From contig JAZGFB010000017.1 in NCBI GenBank assembly GCA_036479015.1, forward strand, positions 1-46,423: a stretch of 46,423 bases of DNA, read 5' to 3'. Source of the stretch: NVTR01 sp036479015. Its GTDB lineage: Bacteria; Pseudomonadota; Alphaproteobacteria; Rhodobacterales; Rhodobacteraceae. How positions within the stretch are numbered: position 1 is the stretch's first letter; the number at the start of each line of letters is the position of its first letter. The notes beneath the pieces were generated by a model. That model did not search any database and was not told where the DNA came from. It saw only the letters and a list, made by a program, of their open reading frames with translations. This document shows, piece by piece, positions 1 through 8,992 of this stretch. The position numbers and the translations under genes are program-made.

Positions 1-91
1 CCGCCGTTCGCGCTGTGGTTCCCGCCACGAAATGCTCAATCAGACGGCCCTGTTTATGTTTGCTTAAGCGACTCTTTCTCATACGTCCCAT
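1..91 (-). CDS. IS1595-family transposase, N-terminal fragment (continues off the left edge)
   Basis: The reverse strand from 91 reads MGRMRKSRLSKHKQGRLIEH followed by FVAGTTARTA, then runs off the window. From memory this matches the conserved N-terminus of IS1595/IS1016 transposases (MRKSRLSKxKQxxLIELFVAGxTARTAA), which is followed in full-length members by a zinc-ribbon/HTH segment and a DDE-type catalytic domain (ISXO2-like). Only about 30 residues are visible, so it is not possible to say whether the gene is intact. The start could be the ATG at 91 or the one at 82; the latter gives the usual MRKSRLS start. The reading frame is open to the edge. Confidence 0.7.
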   Translation of the reverse strand, partial: MGRMRKSRLSKHKQGRLIEHFVAGTTARTA

Positions 92-126
92 GATAACCCC
101 ATTTGTGGTTATCTAGGACAGCCCCT
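1..126 (-). mobile_element. End of an IS1595/IS1016-like insertion sequence (cut by window edge)
   Basis: The reverse strand ends at about position 125 with GGGGCTGTCCTAGATAAC, which resembles the terminal inverted repeat of IS1595/IS1016-type elements. The start of a transposase gene follows directly inside it. Elements of this family are expected to make 8-bp target duplications; the flanking 8 bases here would be TAAATATC (126-133), but the other end lies outside the window, so this cannot be checked. The insertion is 62 bases downstream of the stop of the thioredoxin-like gene and does not break it. Confidence 0.75.
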
Positions 127-187
127 AAATATCACCAGAAACCGGTCGCTATTAATGTTGAGTATATTGACGCCAATCAGCAACTAT

Positions 188-748
188 TTACCCCCCCTCC
201 CCAATCATCGCGCCAACAATCGCCCGCGCACTGTCACTGTACCACTCGGCATCGCCGCGCAGGCGCGCTACCTCTTGCCCCTCAGGGTTCAGGATCACTG
301 ATATGGGCAGACCAAGGACGGCCATGTCGCGGGCCAGTTGTTGTTTGGGGTCCAGCAGGATTGGCAGGTTGGTGATGCCTTCCTCTGCAAAGAACCGGGT
401 GATCGCCGGGATGGCGTTGCGCCCGGTGGCGATGGTGACGACTGCAAAATCATCACCGCCGAATTCTGCCTGTAGCGCGTCAAGGCTGGGCATTTCCGCC
501 CGGCACGGGGCGCACCAGGTGGCCCAGAAATTCACCAGCACGTATTTGCCTTGCCAGTCTGACAGTGAATGTTCGCCCCCATCCACGTCGGTAAACACAG
601 CCTGGGACACGTCTTTGGCTTCGCTTGAAAACACCAGTTTTTTCAACGATCCCTCACGCAGGGCTTGCAGTTCGGCGTTCCCGGCCATTGCGGTGTTTGC
701 ACCAAGCAAAAGGGCCGTATAAAGAACGGCGGAATGTAACAGACGCAT
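188..748 (-). CDS. TlpA-like periplasmic thiol:disulfide oxidoreductase
   Basis: A 186-residue protein with a Sec signal peptide (about residues 1-22, cleavage after AMA), followed by a TlpA/ResA-like thioredoxin domain. The active site is WCAPC (C79, C82), and the cis-proline loop is GLPIS (P148). Such proteins act in the periplasm as reductants, for example in cytochrome c maturation; the substrate cannot be told from the sequence. The start at 748 is chosen because GGAGGG sits 5-10 bases upstream and the longer frame (to 790) would precede the signal peptide and run into the divergent argH. This divergent arrangement with argH is common in Rhodobacterales as I recall it. An IS element lies just downstream of the stop. 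Confidence 0.9.
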   Translation of the reverse strand: MRLLHSAVLYTALLLGANTAMAGNAELQALREGSLKKLVFSSEAKDVSQAVFTDVDGGEHSLSDWQGKYVLVNFWATWCAPCRAEMPSLDALQAEFGGDDFAVVTIATGRNAIPAITRFFAEEGITNLPILLDPKQQLARDMAVLGLPISVILNPEGQEVARLRGDAEWYSDSARAIVGAMIGEGG

Positions 749-772
749 AGCAACCCTCCGAAGGGGTAAAAA

Positions 773-2164
773 ATGACCAAAAAGACCCAAAACACCATGT
801 GGGGCGGGCGGTTCGCCGACGGGCCAGACGCGATAATGGAGGCGATAAATGCCTCTATCGGGTTTGACCAGCGGTTATTCGCCCAGGATATTGCAGGCTC
901 TCGTGCCCACGCCACCATGTTGGCAAGCGCGGGTATAATTTCAGATAACGATGCCGACGCGATAGGGGAAGGCCTGCTCACGGTGTTGTCAGAAATTGAG
1001 ACCGGTAAGTTTCAGTTTTCAACGGCTTTGGAAGACATTCATATGAATGTTGAGGCGCGGCTGAAAGATTTGATTGGCGAGCCTGCCGGGCGCTTGCACA
1101 CGGCGCGGTCGCGCAATGATCAGGTGGCGCTGGATTTCCGGATGTGGGTGCGCGAACAGGCCGATGCGGCGGTTACAGGGCTTGAGGCATTGGTGCGGGC
1201 ATTGCTGGTGCAGGCCGAGGCGGGGGCCGATTGGTGCATGCCGGGGTTCACGCATTTGCAGGTGGCCCAACCGGTGACCTGGGGGCATCACATGATGGCC
1301 TATGTGGAAATGTTTGGCCGCGATATTTCACGGTTTCGCGATGCGCGGGTGCGGATGAATGAATGCCCGTTGGGGGCGGCAGCGCTGGCAGGCACATCGT
1401 TTCCCATTGACCGGGACATGACGGCGAAAGCGCTAGGGTTTGATCGCCCGGCAGCGAATTCGCTAGATGCGGTGGCGGATCGGGATTTCGCGTTGGAGTA
1501 TTTGTCGGCAAGCACGATTTGCGCCATGCACCTTAGTCGGTTCGCCGAAGAATTGGTGATCTGGTCATCAGCGCAGTTTCGCTTTGTGGCTTTATCGGAT
1601 CGGTTTTCAACAGGATCGTCCATTATGCCGCAAAAGAAAAACCCGGATGCGGCGGAACTGATCCGCGCCAAAATTGGCCGGATCATGGGGGCGATGGTGG
1701 GCCTGTTCACGGTGATGAAGGGGTTGCCGCTGACCTATTCCAAGGACATGCAGGAAGACAAAGAACAGGTGTTTGATGCGGCTGATAACCTGATGCTGGC
1801 GCTGGCGGCGATGACTGGGATGGTGGCCGATATGGCCGCCAATCAGGACGAATTGCGCGTCGCTGCCGCAACCGGGTTTTCCACCGCCACCGATCTGGCC
1901 GATTGGCTGGTGCGCGAGTTGGGTCTGCCGTTTCGTGATGCGCACCATGTGACCGGAACCTTGGTGGCGATGGCTGAAAAGCAGGGCTGTGATTTGCCGG
2001 AACTGGCCCTGAAAGACATGCAGTCGGTGCATTCTGACATAACAAATGCGGTTTTTGATGTGCTGGGGGTTGAGAATTCGGTAAGATCACGCACATCTTA
2101 TGGTGGGACCGCACCTGACCAAGTGCGCGCCCAGATCGCCCGTTGGCAGGAGAAATTAGCATGA
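773..2164 (+). CDS. argH: Argininosuccinate lyase
   Basis: A 463-residue cytoplasmic enzyme that splits argininosuccinate into arginine and fumarate, the last step of arginine synthesis. It carries the fumarase/aspartase superfamily signature GSSIMPQKKNP at residues 281-291, which contains the catalytic serine loop, the N-terminal MWGGRF motif, and the TARSRNDQ motif near residue 112. Length is normal for the family. It is divergent from the thioredoxin-like gene, with only 24 bases between the starts, so the two promoters must overlap or lie inside the genes. Its stop overlaps the ATG of the small lipoprotein gene (ATGA), which implies translational coupling. Identification is near certain. 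Confidence 0.98.
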   Translation: MTKKTQNTMWGGRFADGPDAIMEAINASIGFDQRLFAQDIAGSRAHATMLASAGIISDNDADAIGEGLLTVLSEIETGKFQFSTALEDIHMNVEARLKDLIGEPAGRLHTARSRNDQVALDFRMWVREQADAAVTGLEALVRALLVQAEAGADWCMPGFTHLQVAQPVTWGHHMMAYVEMFGRDISRFRDARVRMNECPLGAAALAGTSFPIDRDMTAKALGFDRPAANSLDAVADRDFALEYLSASTICAMHLSRFAEELVIWSSAQFRFVALSDRFSTGSSIMPQKKNPDAAELIRAKIGRIMGAMVGLFTVMKGLPLTYSKDMQEDKEQVFDAADNLMLALAAMTGMVADMAANQDELRVAAATGFSTATDLADWLVRELGLPFRDAHHVTGTLVAMAEKQGCDLPELALKDMQSVHSDITNAVFDVLGVENSVRSRTSYGGTAPDQVRAQIARWQEKLA

Positions 2165-2325
2165 AGATACTGATATTGATTTGCATTTCAGCCGTGGCTT
2201 TGGCGGCATGTGGCGCTGATGGTGAGCCGGTTAAGCCAAGGTACACCACAAAAACCACCATTGGATATAATTCGGTGACAGGGCCGTTTAACAGTACCGT
2301 CTTTGGTATTGAGTTTGGCAGCTGA
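2161..2325 (+). CDS. Small putative lipoprotein between argH and lysA
   Basis: A 54-residue protein with a lipoprotein signal peptide: a charged start (MK), a hydrophobic stretch ILILICISAVA, and the lipobox LAAC with the lipidated Cys at residue 17. The mature part is about 38 residues, without recognisable domain. The ATG overlaps the argH stop (ATGA). The position between argH and lysA resembles the small LptM/YifL-type lipoprotein found upstream of lysA in many proteobacteria; that relation is an inference from size, lipobox and position, not from a matching sequence. Confidence 0.75.
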   Translation: MKILILICISAVALAACGADGEPVKPRYTTKTTIGYNSVTGPFNSTVFGIEFGS

Positions 2326-2421
2326 AACCAGTTACGAAACACATGAGAATTGGGACGAAGCCGGTGGCTTTGGCCCGACAGCTCGGCTTGACTGACAACA
2401 ACGCTGGCCGATGGGAAATTA

Positions 2422-3687
2422 ATGGATCACTTTTTATATAATAATGGCGCCCTTTCGGCAGAAGACGTGCCGGTTGCTGAAATAGCGGCCAGTGTCGGCA
2501 CGCCGTTTTATTGCTATTCAGCGGCCACCCTGACCCGGCATTACAAGCTGTTTGATGACGCCCTTGCCGGGGTTGATCATCTGGTGTGTTTTGCCATGAA
2601 GTCAAATTCTAACCTGGCTGTGTTAAAGCTGATGGGTGATCTGGGCGCTGGCATGGATGTTGTGTCGGTGGGTGAATATCTAAAGGCCCGTGCGGCGGGC
2701 ATTCCGGGGGATCGCATTGTGTTTTCCGGGGTTGGCAAGACCTGCGATGAAATGCGGGTGGCGCTGGAAGGTGGCATTCGTCAGTTTAACCTGGAGAGCG
2801 AACCAGAAATGCTGGCGCTGAATGGGGTGGCGCTGTCATTGGGGCTGGTGGCGCCGGTGACCATCCGGGTGAACCCTGATGTTGACGCCAAGACCCATGC
2901 AAAAATTGCCACTGGCAAGGCCGAAAACAAGTTCGGTATACCGATCGGGCGGGCGCGCGATGTATTCGCCCAAGCCGCGACGCTAAAGGGCTTGGATGTG
3001 GTTGGCATTGACGTGCATATCGGCAGTCAGCTGACCGAGCTTGCGCCGTTTGAACAGGCTTACGGCATTGTCAGGGATCTGGTGCACACATTGCGCGGTG
3101 ATGGCCATGATATTCGGCGGCTGGATCTGGGCGGCGGTTTGGGCATCCCCTATGAAAGATCAAACACTGCACCGCCTTTGCCGGTTGAATATTGCGATAT
3201 GATCAAGCGCACTGTTGGTGATCTGGGCTGCGAAATTGAAATTGAACCGGGACGGCTGATTGCCGGGAATGCCGGCATTCTGGTCAGCAAGGTTATCTAT
3301 GTGAAATCCGGTGAGGATCGCAAATTCGCCATTCTTGATGCTGCTATGAATGATCTGATCCGCCCGGCAATGTATGAGGCCCACCATGATATCATCCCAG
3401 TGGGTGAACCTGCGCCGGGGGCAGAAACAGCGACCTATGATATCGTCGGGCCGATCTGTGAAAGTGGCGACACCTTTGCCAAGGGCCGCGAAATGGCGCC
3501 GTTAAGTGCCGATGATCTGGTGGTATTTCGGTCAGCCGGGGCTTACGGCGCGGTGATGGCGTCTGAATATAATTCCCGCCCGCTGATCCCGGAAGTGATG
3601 GTCAGTGGTGATCAATTCGCTGTCATCCGGGCGCGTCCAAGCTATGAAGAGATGATAAAACGCGATACAGTTCCCACGTGGTTGTAA
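2422..3687 (+). CDS. lysA: Diaminopimelate decarboxylase
   Basis: A 421-residue PLP enzyme of the fold-III (alanine racemase-like barrel) decarboxylases; it converts meso-diaminopimelate to L-lysine in the cytoplasm. The PLP lysine is K60 in CFAMKSNSN. The phosphate-binding glycine motif is LDLGGGLGIPY, the HIGSQ motif is present, and the active-site loop GPICESGD holds the C346/E347 pair contributed across the dimer interface. Length is normal. It follows the small lipoprotein gene by 96 bases, and the TIGR02302 gene follows after 36 bases. Identification is near certain. Confidence 0.98.
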   Translation: MDHFLYNNGALSAEDVPVAEIAASVGTPFYCYSAATLTRHYKLFDDALAGVDHLVCFAMKSNSNLAVLKLMGDLGAGMDVVSVGEYLKARAAGIPGDRIVFSGVGKTCDEMRVALEGGIRQFNLESEPEMLALNGVALSLGLVAPVTIRVNPDVDAKTHAKIATGKAENKFGIPIGRARDVFAQAATLKGLDVVGIDVHIGSQLTELAPFEQAYGIVRDLVHTLRGDGHDIRRLDLGGGLGIPYERSNTAPPLPVEYCDMIKRTVGDLGCEIEIEPGRLIAGNAGILVSKVIYVKSGEDRKFAILDAAMNDLIRPAMYEAHHDIIPVGEPAPGAETATYDIVGPICESGDTFAKGREMAPLSADDLVVFRSAGAYGAVMASEYNSRPLIPEVMVSGDQFAVIRARPSYEEMIKRDTVPTWL

Positions 3688-3723
3688 AGCGTAATTTGTT
3701 GCCCCTCGCAGATATAGGAACGG

Positions 3724-6348
3724 ATGGCCGACCGAGATAAAATCAGAAATTTGACCATGGATCGTTTGCGGTGGCGGTTGGCGCTGACCCGGGCCGGTAT
3801 GGTTGCCCAGCGGCTTACACGGGTTTTCTGGCCGTTGATGTCGGTGGTTTTTGTGGTGCTCGCGGTCTTGATGTTTGGCGGTTTTGATCTGCTTTCTCTT
3901 GAAATGGCATGGGCGGGCATGGTGCTGGCGGTTTTGGCCGGGCTGGTGGCATTTGGCTTTGGCGTCAGACGATTTTCCGTTCCAACACGTCGCCAAGCAA
4001 TGGCGCGGCTGGATGCAACTGCCACCGGTTCCCCCATTGCGGCGTTGCATGATGATCAGGCCATTGGCTCAGGGGATGCCGGTTCAGAAATTGTCTGGAA
4101 CGCCCATATTCAGCGCATGGCGGCGCGGGCTGATGCGTTGCGCGCTGTCGCCCCAGACCTGAAAATTGCTGACCGTGACCCCTATGCGCTGCGCTATGTG
4201 GCGACACTGGCGATGGTGATGGCGCTGCTGTTTGGCTCGGTTTGGCGTGTGGCCAATGTTGCGGACGTGCTGGATGGCAAAGCCGGTGCCGGCTATGTTG
4301 GGGCGGCCTGGGAAGGCTGGATCAAACCACCCGCCTATACCGGCAAGCCGACGGTATATTTGGCGGATGTGGCGGGTGGTGAATTCGCCGTGCCTGAGGG
4401 CAGCCAGATAACCCTGCGGCTATATGGTGAGGTTGGGTCGCTGACTGTGGCGGAAACGGTTTCAGGGCGGGTCGGTGATATTGGCAGCGCGGCGGACCCC
4501 AATCAGATTTTTCAAGTAATGCAGTCAGGTGATTTATCAATCCAGGGCGATGACGGCGCATCCTGGAGCATTAAGGTGGTGCCGGACGCGGTGCCATTTG
4601 TTGAATTGCTGGGTGATATTGATCGGCGGGCTTCGGGGGATATGCATCTGCCGTTTGCCGCCAGTGATGACTATGGCGTTGTGTCCGGCACTGCAGAGCT
4701 AATGCTGGACCTTGGGGCGGTTGATCGGCGTTTTGGGCTGGTGGTTGCGCCTGAGCCGCGAAAGATGATCATGCTTGATCTGCCGATGCCGTTCACCGGG
4801 GATGGCCGGGATATTGTTGAAACGCTGATCGAAAACCTGGCGGAACACCCCTGGGCCGGGTTGCCGGTAAAGGTGTCATTATTTGCAAGCGATGGGGCTG
4901 AACAAACCGGGGCGTCAGTGCCAGAAACGATTATCCTGCCGGGCAGGCGGTTCTTTGATCCGCTGGCAGCGGCGATTATAGAGCAACGCCGTGATCTGCT
5001 GTGGAGCCGGGAAAACACCGCCCAAATTTCGCGTGTGTTACGGGCTGTCAGTCACCGACCTGAGGGATTTATTGCGTCGGACACTGCCTATCTAAAGCTG
5101 CGCGTTGCGATCCGACGTCTTGAAGCGGGCAGCGCAAATTTGGAAGTGCCGGATGCGGTGCAAATTGAAACTGCACAGGTGTTATGGGATATTGCCGTGC
5201 TGTTGGAAGACGGCAATTTGGCCGACGCCAAGAAACGTTTTGAGCAGGCCCAGGAACGTTTACAACAGGCCATGCGCGACGGGGCCAGCGACGATGAAAT
5301 CGCCAAGCTGATGGACGAGCTGCGCGATGCCATGCAGGATTATATGCAGCAATTGGCCGAGCAGGGTGAGCAAAACGATGATGCCGCCGAAAATCAGGAA
5401 ACCCAGGAAATAACCAGTGAGCAGTTGCAGGAGATGCTGGATCGCATCCAAGAGCTGATGGAACAGGGGCGTATGGCCGAAGCCCAGGAACTCATGCAGC
5501 AGCTGCGCGAAATGATGGAAAATATGCAAGTCACCCAGGGGCCGGGCCAGCAAAGTCCGGGTCAGCAGGCCTTGAATGACCTGTCCGAGACTTTGCGCGA
5601 ACAACAAGGGCTAAGCGATGATACGTTTAGCGATCTGCAGGAGCAGTTCAGTGAAGACGGGCAGGAAGGCGAAGAAGGTGAACAGGGGCAAGACGGGCAA
5701 CAGGGCCAGCAGGGTGAACCGGGGCAAGACGGGCAGCAGGGGCAGGAAAGTCAAGGTGGACAGCAAGGTCAGCAAGGCCAACAGGGCGAGGGCGGCGATC
5801 AGGGACAAGGCAGTCAGCAGGGCAGAGGTCAGGGATCTGGCGGCGGAAATGAGCCGGCACCCGGGTTGGCGCAACGCCAACAATCACTGCGCAATCAATT
5901 GGACGGCCAATCACAGAACCTGCCAGGTTCCGGCGGTGATGGTACGGCGCGCGACGCATTAGACCGGGCCGGGCGCGCCATGGAAGGTGCCGAGCAGTCC
6001 TTGCAGGAAAATGACTTTGCCGGGGCATTGGACCGACAGTCAGAGGCATTGGAGGCCCTGCGCGAAGGCATGCGCGAACTGGCCGATCAACTGGCCCAGG
6101 AACAAAACCAGCAAGATGGCCAACAGGGCCAGGCATCTGGACGGGCGCAAAATGAAACCCAGCAGGACCCGCTGGGCCGGGATGCATCGGGCAATGGGCG
6201 CGTGGGGTCGGATGAGAATATATTGCAAGGCGAAGACGTGTACCGCCGGGCCCAGGAATTGCTGCGTGAAATTAGGCGCCGTTCATCCGAGCAGGGGCGG
6301 CCAACGTTGGAACTTGACTACTTAAAGCGCCTGCTGGATCAGTTTTAG
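3724..6348 (+). CDS. TIGR02302/DUF4175 family membrane protein, Gln/Gly-rich C-terminal half
   Basis: An 874-residue protein that matches what I know of the alphaproteobacterial TIGR02302 (DUF4175) family, whose role is unknown. Two membrane segments lie at about 35-53 and 61-80, and a third at about 156-175. A large soluble region (about 180-420) follows. The next part (about 500-640) is a charged helical stretch rich in E, Q and M with AQELMQQLRE-like heptads, probably coiled coil. Residues about 642-708 are low-complexity repeats of QGQ, DGQQGQ and EGG. The last 130 residues are again helical with conserved LREIRRRSSE and LDYLKRLLDQF motifs. It follows lysA closely. Its stop overlaps the stop of the convergent zinc-ribbon gene by 4 bases. 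A cell-envelope function is only an inference from the membrane segments. Confidence 0.88.
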   Translation: MADRDKIRNLTMDRLRWRLALTRAGMVAQRLTRVFWPLMSVVFVVLAVLMFGGFDLLSLEMAWAGMVLAVLAGLVAFGFGVRRFSVPTRRQAMARLDATATGSPIAALHDDQAIGSGDAGSEIVWNAHIQRMAARADALRAVAPDLKIADRDPYALRYVATLAMVMALLFGSVWRVANVADVLDGKAGAGYVGAAWEGWIKPPAYTGKPTVYLADVAGGEFAVPEGSQITLRLYGEVGSLTVAETVSGRVGDIGSAADPNQIFQVMQSGDLSIQGDDGASWSIKVVPDAVPFVELLGDIDRRASGDMHLPFAASDDYGVVSGTAELMLDLGAVDRRFGLVVAPEPRKMIMLDLPMPFTGDGRDIVETLIENLAEHPWAGLPVKVSLFASDGAEQTGASVPETIILPGRRFFDPLAAAIIEQRRDLLWSRENTAQISRVLRAVSHRPEGFIASDTAYLKLRVAIRRLEAGSANLEVPDAVQIETAQVLWDIAVLLEDGNLADAKKRFEQAQERLQQAMRDGASDDEIAKLMDELRDAMQDYMQQLAEQGEQNDDAAENQETQEITSEQLQEMLDRIQELMEQGRMAEAQELMQQLREMMENMQVTQGPGQQSPGQQALNDLSETLREQQGLSDDTFSDLQEQFSEDGQEGEEGEQGQDGQQGQQGEPGQDGQQGQESQGGQQGQQGQQGEGGDQGQGSQQGRGQGSGGGNEPAPGLAQRQQSLRNQLDGQSQNLPGSGGDGTARDALDRAGRAMEGAEQSLQENDFAGALDRQSEALEALREGMRELADQLAQEQNQQDGQQGQASGRAQNETQQDPLGRDASGNGRVGSDENILQGEDVYRRAQELLREIRRRSSEQGRPTLELDYLKRLLDQF

Positions 6349-7223
6349 ACTGACTTATCGGCGCCCAGCTGTGACAACACGCCGGACAGCCGGTCAACGA
6401 CACCAAGCATCATGCCATCAATAGCGGCGCGAATTGAATTAACCCAATCAACAAAGGCCGCCATTGGGGTGGTCAGTGACGGAATGGTCTGGATGACTGT
6501 TGCCGCAAATACATAGAGTAACGCTAGTATCAAAAACCCAATAACCGCAATCAGAAACCCACGACGAAACCCGGTTCGGCGCTTAATTTCCAGGGGAGAA
6601 TCATCGCCTTGAACCTCAGGGTTTTCCGAGGTGGCGACCAGTGTTGAATTGATTTCTTCGATATCGGGCAACAGGTCCATGCGGTTCTTGTCAGCGCCAT
6701 CAGTTGCCTGATCATTTTGGTGCAAAGATGTAGAGCGTTCATGAAAACCGGACTCTGTGTGCTTGCGTGCCTGCTGGAGGCCCAGATCGGGCTGGGTTTC
6801 CAGCGGGGGCGTCGGTGGTGCGCGTAAGGCGCTTTCAGTTTCGGCCTCTTCACGCAGGATAGTGGCGATATCGCCATCCAGTTTTTGCCTTTGTGGTTTG
6901 CCAGCCGATGGCGCGGCCGCGGGTTCAGGGGCGGCTTCTGGGGCAGAAACCGGGGCAGCAACTTTGGCGGGCTCAGATACCGGCGTTGTATCTGGTTGGT
7001 CTGGCTGAGTGCTGTCGTTTTGCTGTTCGCCCTCAGCAATTTCCGCATGAATTTCTTTGTCGGTAACTGCTGCTGTTTCAGTTTGCTGATCAGTCTCTGA
7101 TTGATCTTGGCGTTGAAACCAGGTGTGCCCGCAATTTGAACACTGAACATCGCGGCCGCCATCGGGAATGACGGTTTCGCCAACCTCATATTGGGCGCCG
7201 CAGTTGGGGCAAATTAATCGCAT
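6345..7223 (-). CDS. Zinc-ribbon, single-pass membrane protein
   Basis: A 292-residue protein that starts with an MJ0042-type zinc ribbon, four cysteines in two CxxC pairs (C5, C8, C28, C31) in the pattern CPNCGAQY and CSNCGHTW. A long acidic, Pro/Ala/Gln-rich linker follows (about 40-205), then a membrane segment (about 224-245) preceded by KRRTGFRRG, and a short tail. The likely topology has the zinc ribbon and linker in the cytoplasm. Proteins of this design near ftsE/ftsX are frequent in Rhodobacterales as I recall; the function is not known to me. It is divergent from ftsE and convergent, with a 4-base stop overlap, to the TIGR02302 gene. Confidence 0.85.
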   Translation of the reverse strand: MRLICPNCGAQYEVGETVIPDGGRDVQCSNCGHTWFQRQDQSETDQQTETAAVTDKEIHAEIAEGEQQNDSTQPDQPDTTPVSEPAKVAAPVSAPEAAPEPAAAPSAGKPQRQKLDGDIATILREEAETESALRAPPTPPLETQPDLGLQQARKHTESGFHERSTSLHQNDQATDGADKNRMDLLPDIEEINSTLVATSENPEVQGDDSPLEIKRRTGFRRGFLIAVIGFLILALLYVFAATVIQTIPSLTTPMAAFVDWVNSIRAAIDGMMLGVVDRLSGVLSQLGADKSV

Positions 7224-7421
7224 ACTACTACCTCAAACCAAAGTTTTGGCCCAAATTTATCGACGGGCGCGTTATTATTCTTGTTATTCTGCTACTTTTT
7301 TCGGTTTTTAGCAAAGCAATGTCAACAATCCAAGCTTTTGCATGAACGGCGATTGAATCAAAGCCCAGCCTGAGGCAAAACTGTCGCGGCGGGTATGGCG
7401 GGCAAAAAGGCGGTACAGACT

Positions 7422-8093
7422 GTGATAGAATTAACCAACGTGTCTTATGGCTATGGGAAAAGCGAATTGCTGTCGCAGGTCTCGTTAAACCTGCAGCCGG
7501 GGTCGTTCCATTTTCTGACGGGGCCGTCGGGGTCTGGTAAAACCACCCTGCTTAAGCTGTGCTATCTTGATTTGACTGCAAGTCATGGAAAAATTACATT
7601 TTTTGGTAAGGATGCTGGTGATCTAAGCCGCGATGATATTGCCTATACTCGGCGCCGGGTTGGCGTGGTGCATCAGGATTGCCGGTTCCTTGACCACCTG
7701 ACGCTGGCCGAAAATATAGCCCTGCCACTGGAAGTTGCTGATCAGGCGGATAGTAGCCATAATTTAAAGGAGCTGTTGGCATGGGTGGGGCTGGCTGATC
7801 GGGCTGGCGCATTACCGCCGGAATTGTCAGGTGGTGAGCGCCAGCGCGCCGCACTGGCCCGCGCTGTCATCATGTCACCCGATGTTATCATCGCCGATGA
7901 GCCGACAGGAAACGTTGACTGGGAAATGTCTGAGCGGTTGTTATCATTGCTTGTTGAGCTGAACAAAATGGGCAAAGCAATTATGATTGCCACCCATGAT
8001 CTGGGGCTGATCCGGGCTGCAAAAGCGCAGGTTTCAACACGGGTGCTGCGCATAAGGGACGGGCATCTGCAATCAGCGGGGAGCGATCTGTGA
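7422..8093 (+). CDS. ftsE: Cell division ATP-binding protein FtsE
   Basis: A 223-residue ABC ATPase that works with FtsX at the division site to control septal peptidoglycan hydrolases. It has the Walker A GPSGSGKTT (residues 34-42), the ABC signature LSGGERQRAALARA, and the Walker B/D-loop DEPTGNVD. I chose the GTG at 7422 because AAGGCGG lies 8 bases upstream and the protein then starts MIELTNVSY, as FtsE proteins usually do; a longer frame from the ATG at 7395 is open but has no good ribosome binding site. The stop overlaps the ftsX start (GTGA), so the two are translationally coupled. Confidence 0.93.
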   Translation: MIELTNVSYGYGKSELLSQVSLNLQPGSFHFLTGPSGSGKTTLLKLCYLDLTASHGKITFFGKDAGDLSRDDIAYTRRRVGVVHQDCRFLDHLTLAENIALPLEVADQADSSHNLKELLAWVGLADRAGALPPELSGGERQRAALARAVIMSPDVIIADEPTGNVDWEMSERLLSLLVELNKMGKAIMIATHDLGLIRAAKAQVSTRVLRIRDGHLQSAGSDL

Positions 8094-8992
8094 TCAAATT
8101 GCCGGAATTATTGCAAGTAAACCGCCTGGAAACCCGGGCTGACCGGGTGGTGCCGCCGTCTGGTTTTACCGCGCGGCTGACGCTGTTTACATCGGGGGCC
8201 ATGGCTTTTCTGGTGGTTTTTGCCCTGGCGTTGTCGCTGGCAACCGGCCGCCTGGCGGATCGTTGGTCAGCTGAATTGGCACGGTCTTCAACTGTGCGTA
8301 TATCTGCCCCCACCCAGCAGTTGCAAGTGCAGGCAGATGCCGCGCTAAGGGTGTTGCTGGCCACGCCGGGGGTGAAATCTGCCCGGATATTAACCGAGGC
8401 CGAGGAACGGGCGCTGCTTGCGCCCTGGCTGGGCCCGGATTTACCGCTGGACAGCCTGCCGGTGCCCAAATTGATAGAGGTGGTTGCCCAATCACCGGGG
8501 TACGATGTTACCGGGTTGCGGCTGCGGTTGCAGGCCGAAGCCCCTGGCGCGGTGCTGGATGACCATTCAAGGTGGCGCGAACCCTTGGTCAAGGCCGCGT
8601 CTCGGCTGCGCCTGCTGGGGTATAGTGCGATCCTGTTGATCGGGGCCGCCACGGCGGCGATGATCACGTTGGCGGCGAACTCTGCGCTGGCGGCCAATGG
8701 CCAGGTGATCCAGGTGCTGCGGCTGGTGGGGGCGCGCGATGTTTACATTGCCCGTGCCTTTGTGCGCCGCTTTACATTGCGCGCAGTTGGCGGGGCAACG
8801 GTTGGCACGGTGCTGGGGGTGATCGCTGTTCTGGCGTTGCCAGAACCGCCGGTGCAGGGCGGTTTTTTGACCGGCCTTCGGTTTGAGGGGGCCCAGTGGC
8901 TGTGGCCGGTTCTGATACCTGTTGCCGCCGGGATTGTGGCGTTTGCGGCCACACGGTTTACCGCGTTCAGAACATTAAAGGGAATTACCTGA
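8090..8992 (+). CDS. ftsX: Cell division permease-like protein FtsX
   Basis: A 300-residue inner-membrane partner of FtsE. The layout fits the family: a cytoplasmic N-terminus, a first membrane helix around residues 36-53, an extracytoplasmic domain of about 120 residues, then three helices near residues 181-204, 230-252 and 273-292. The sequence LRLVGARDVYIARAFVRRF between helices matches the conserved coupling region (VLRLVGA) that contacts the ATPase. It starts with GTG overlapping the ftsE stop, and its stop overlaps the ATG of the acyltransferase gene. The extracytoplasmic domain would be the part that touches septal murein-hydrolase activators. Confidence 0.93.
   Translation: MIKLPELLQVNRLETRADRVVPPSGFTARLTLFTSGAMAFLVVFALALSLATGRLADRWSAELARSSTVRISAPTQQLQVQADAALRVLLATPGVKSARILTEAEERALLAPWLGPDLPLDSLPVPKLIEVVAQSPGYDVTGLRLRLQAEAPGAVLDDHSRWREPLVKAASRLRLLGYSAILLIGAATAAMITLAANSALAANGQVIQVLRLVGARDVYIARAFVRRFTLRAVGGATVGTVLGVIAVLALPEPPVQGGFLTGLRFEGAQWLWPVLIPVAAGIVAFAATRFTAFRTLKGIT

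Noticed and set aside
5611..6187. Long reverse and shifted frames over the Gln-rich part of the TIGR02302 gene
   Set aside because: Repetitive CAG/GGC-type DNA leaves other frames open; products are low-complexity shadows.
7395..7421. Longer ftsE start at 7395
   Set aside because: No good ribosome binding site and nine extra residues not found in FtsE proteins as I know them; the GTG at 7422 is better placed.
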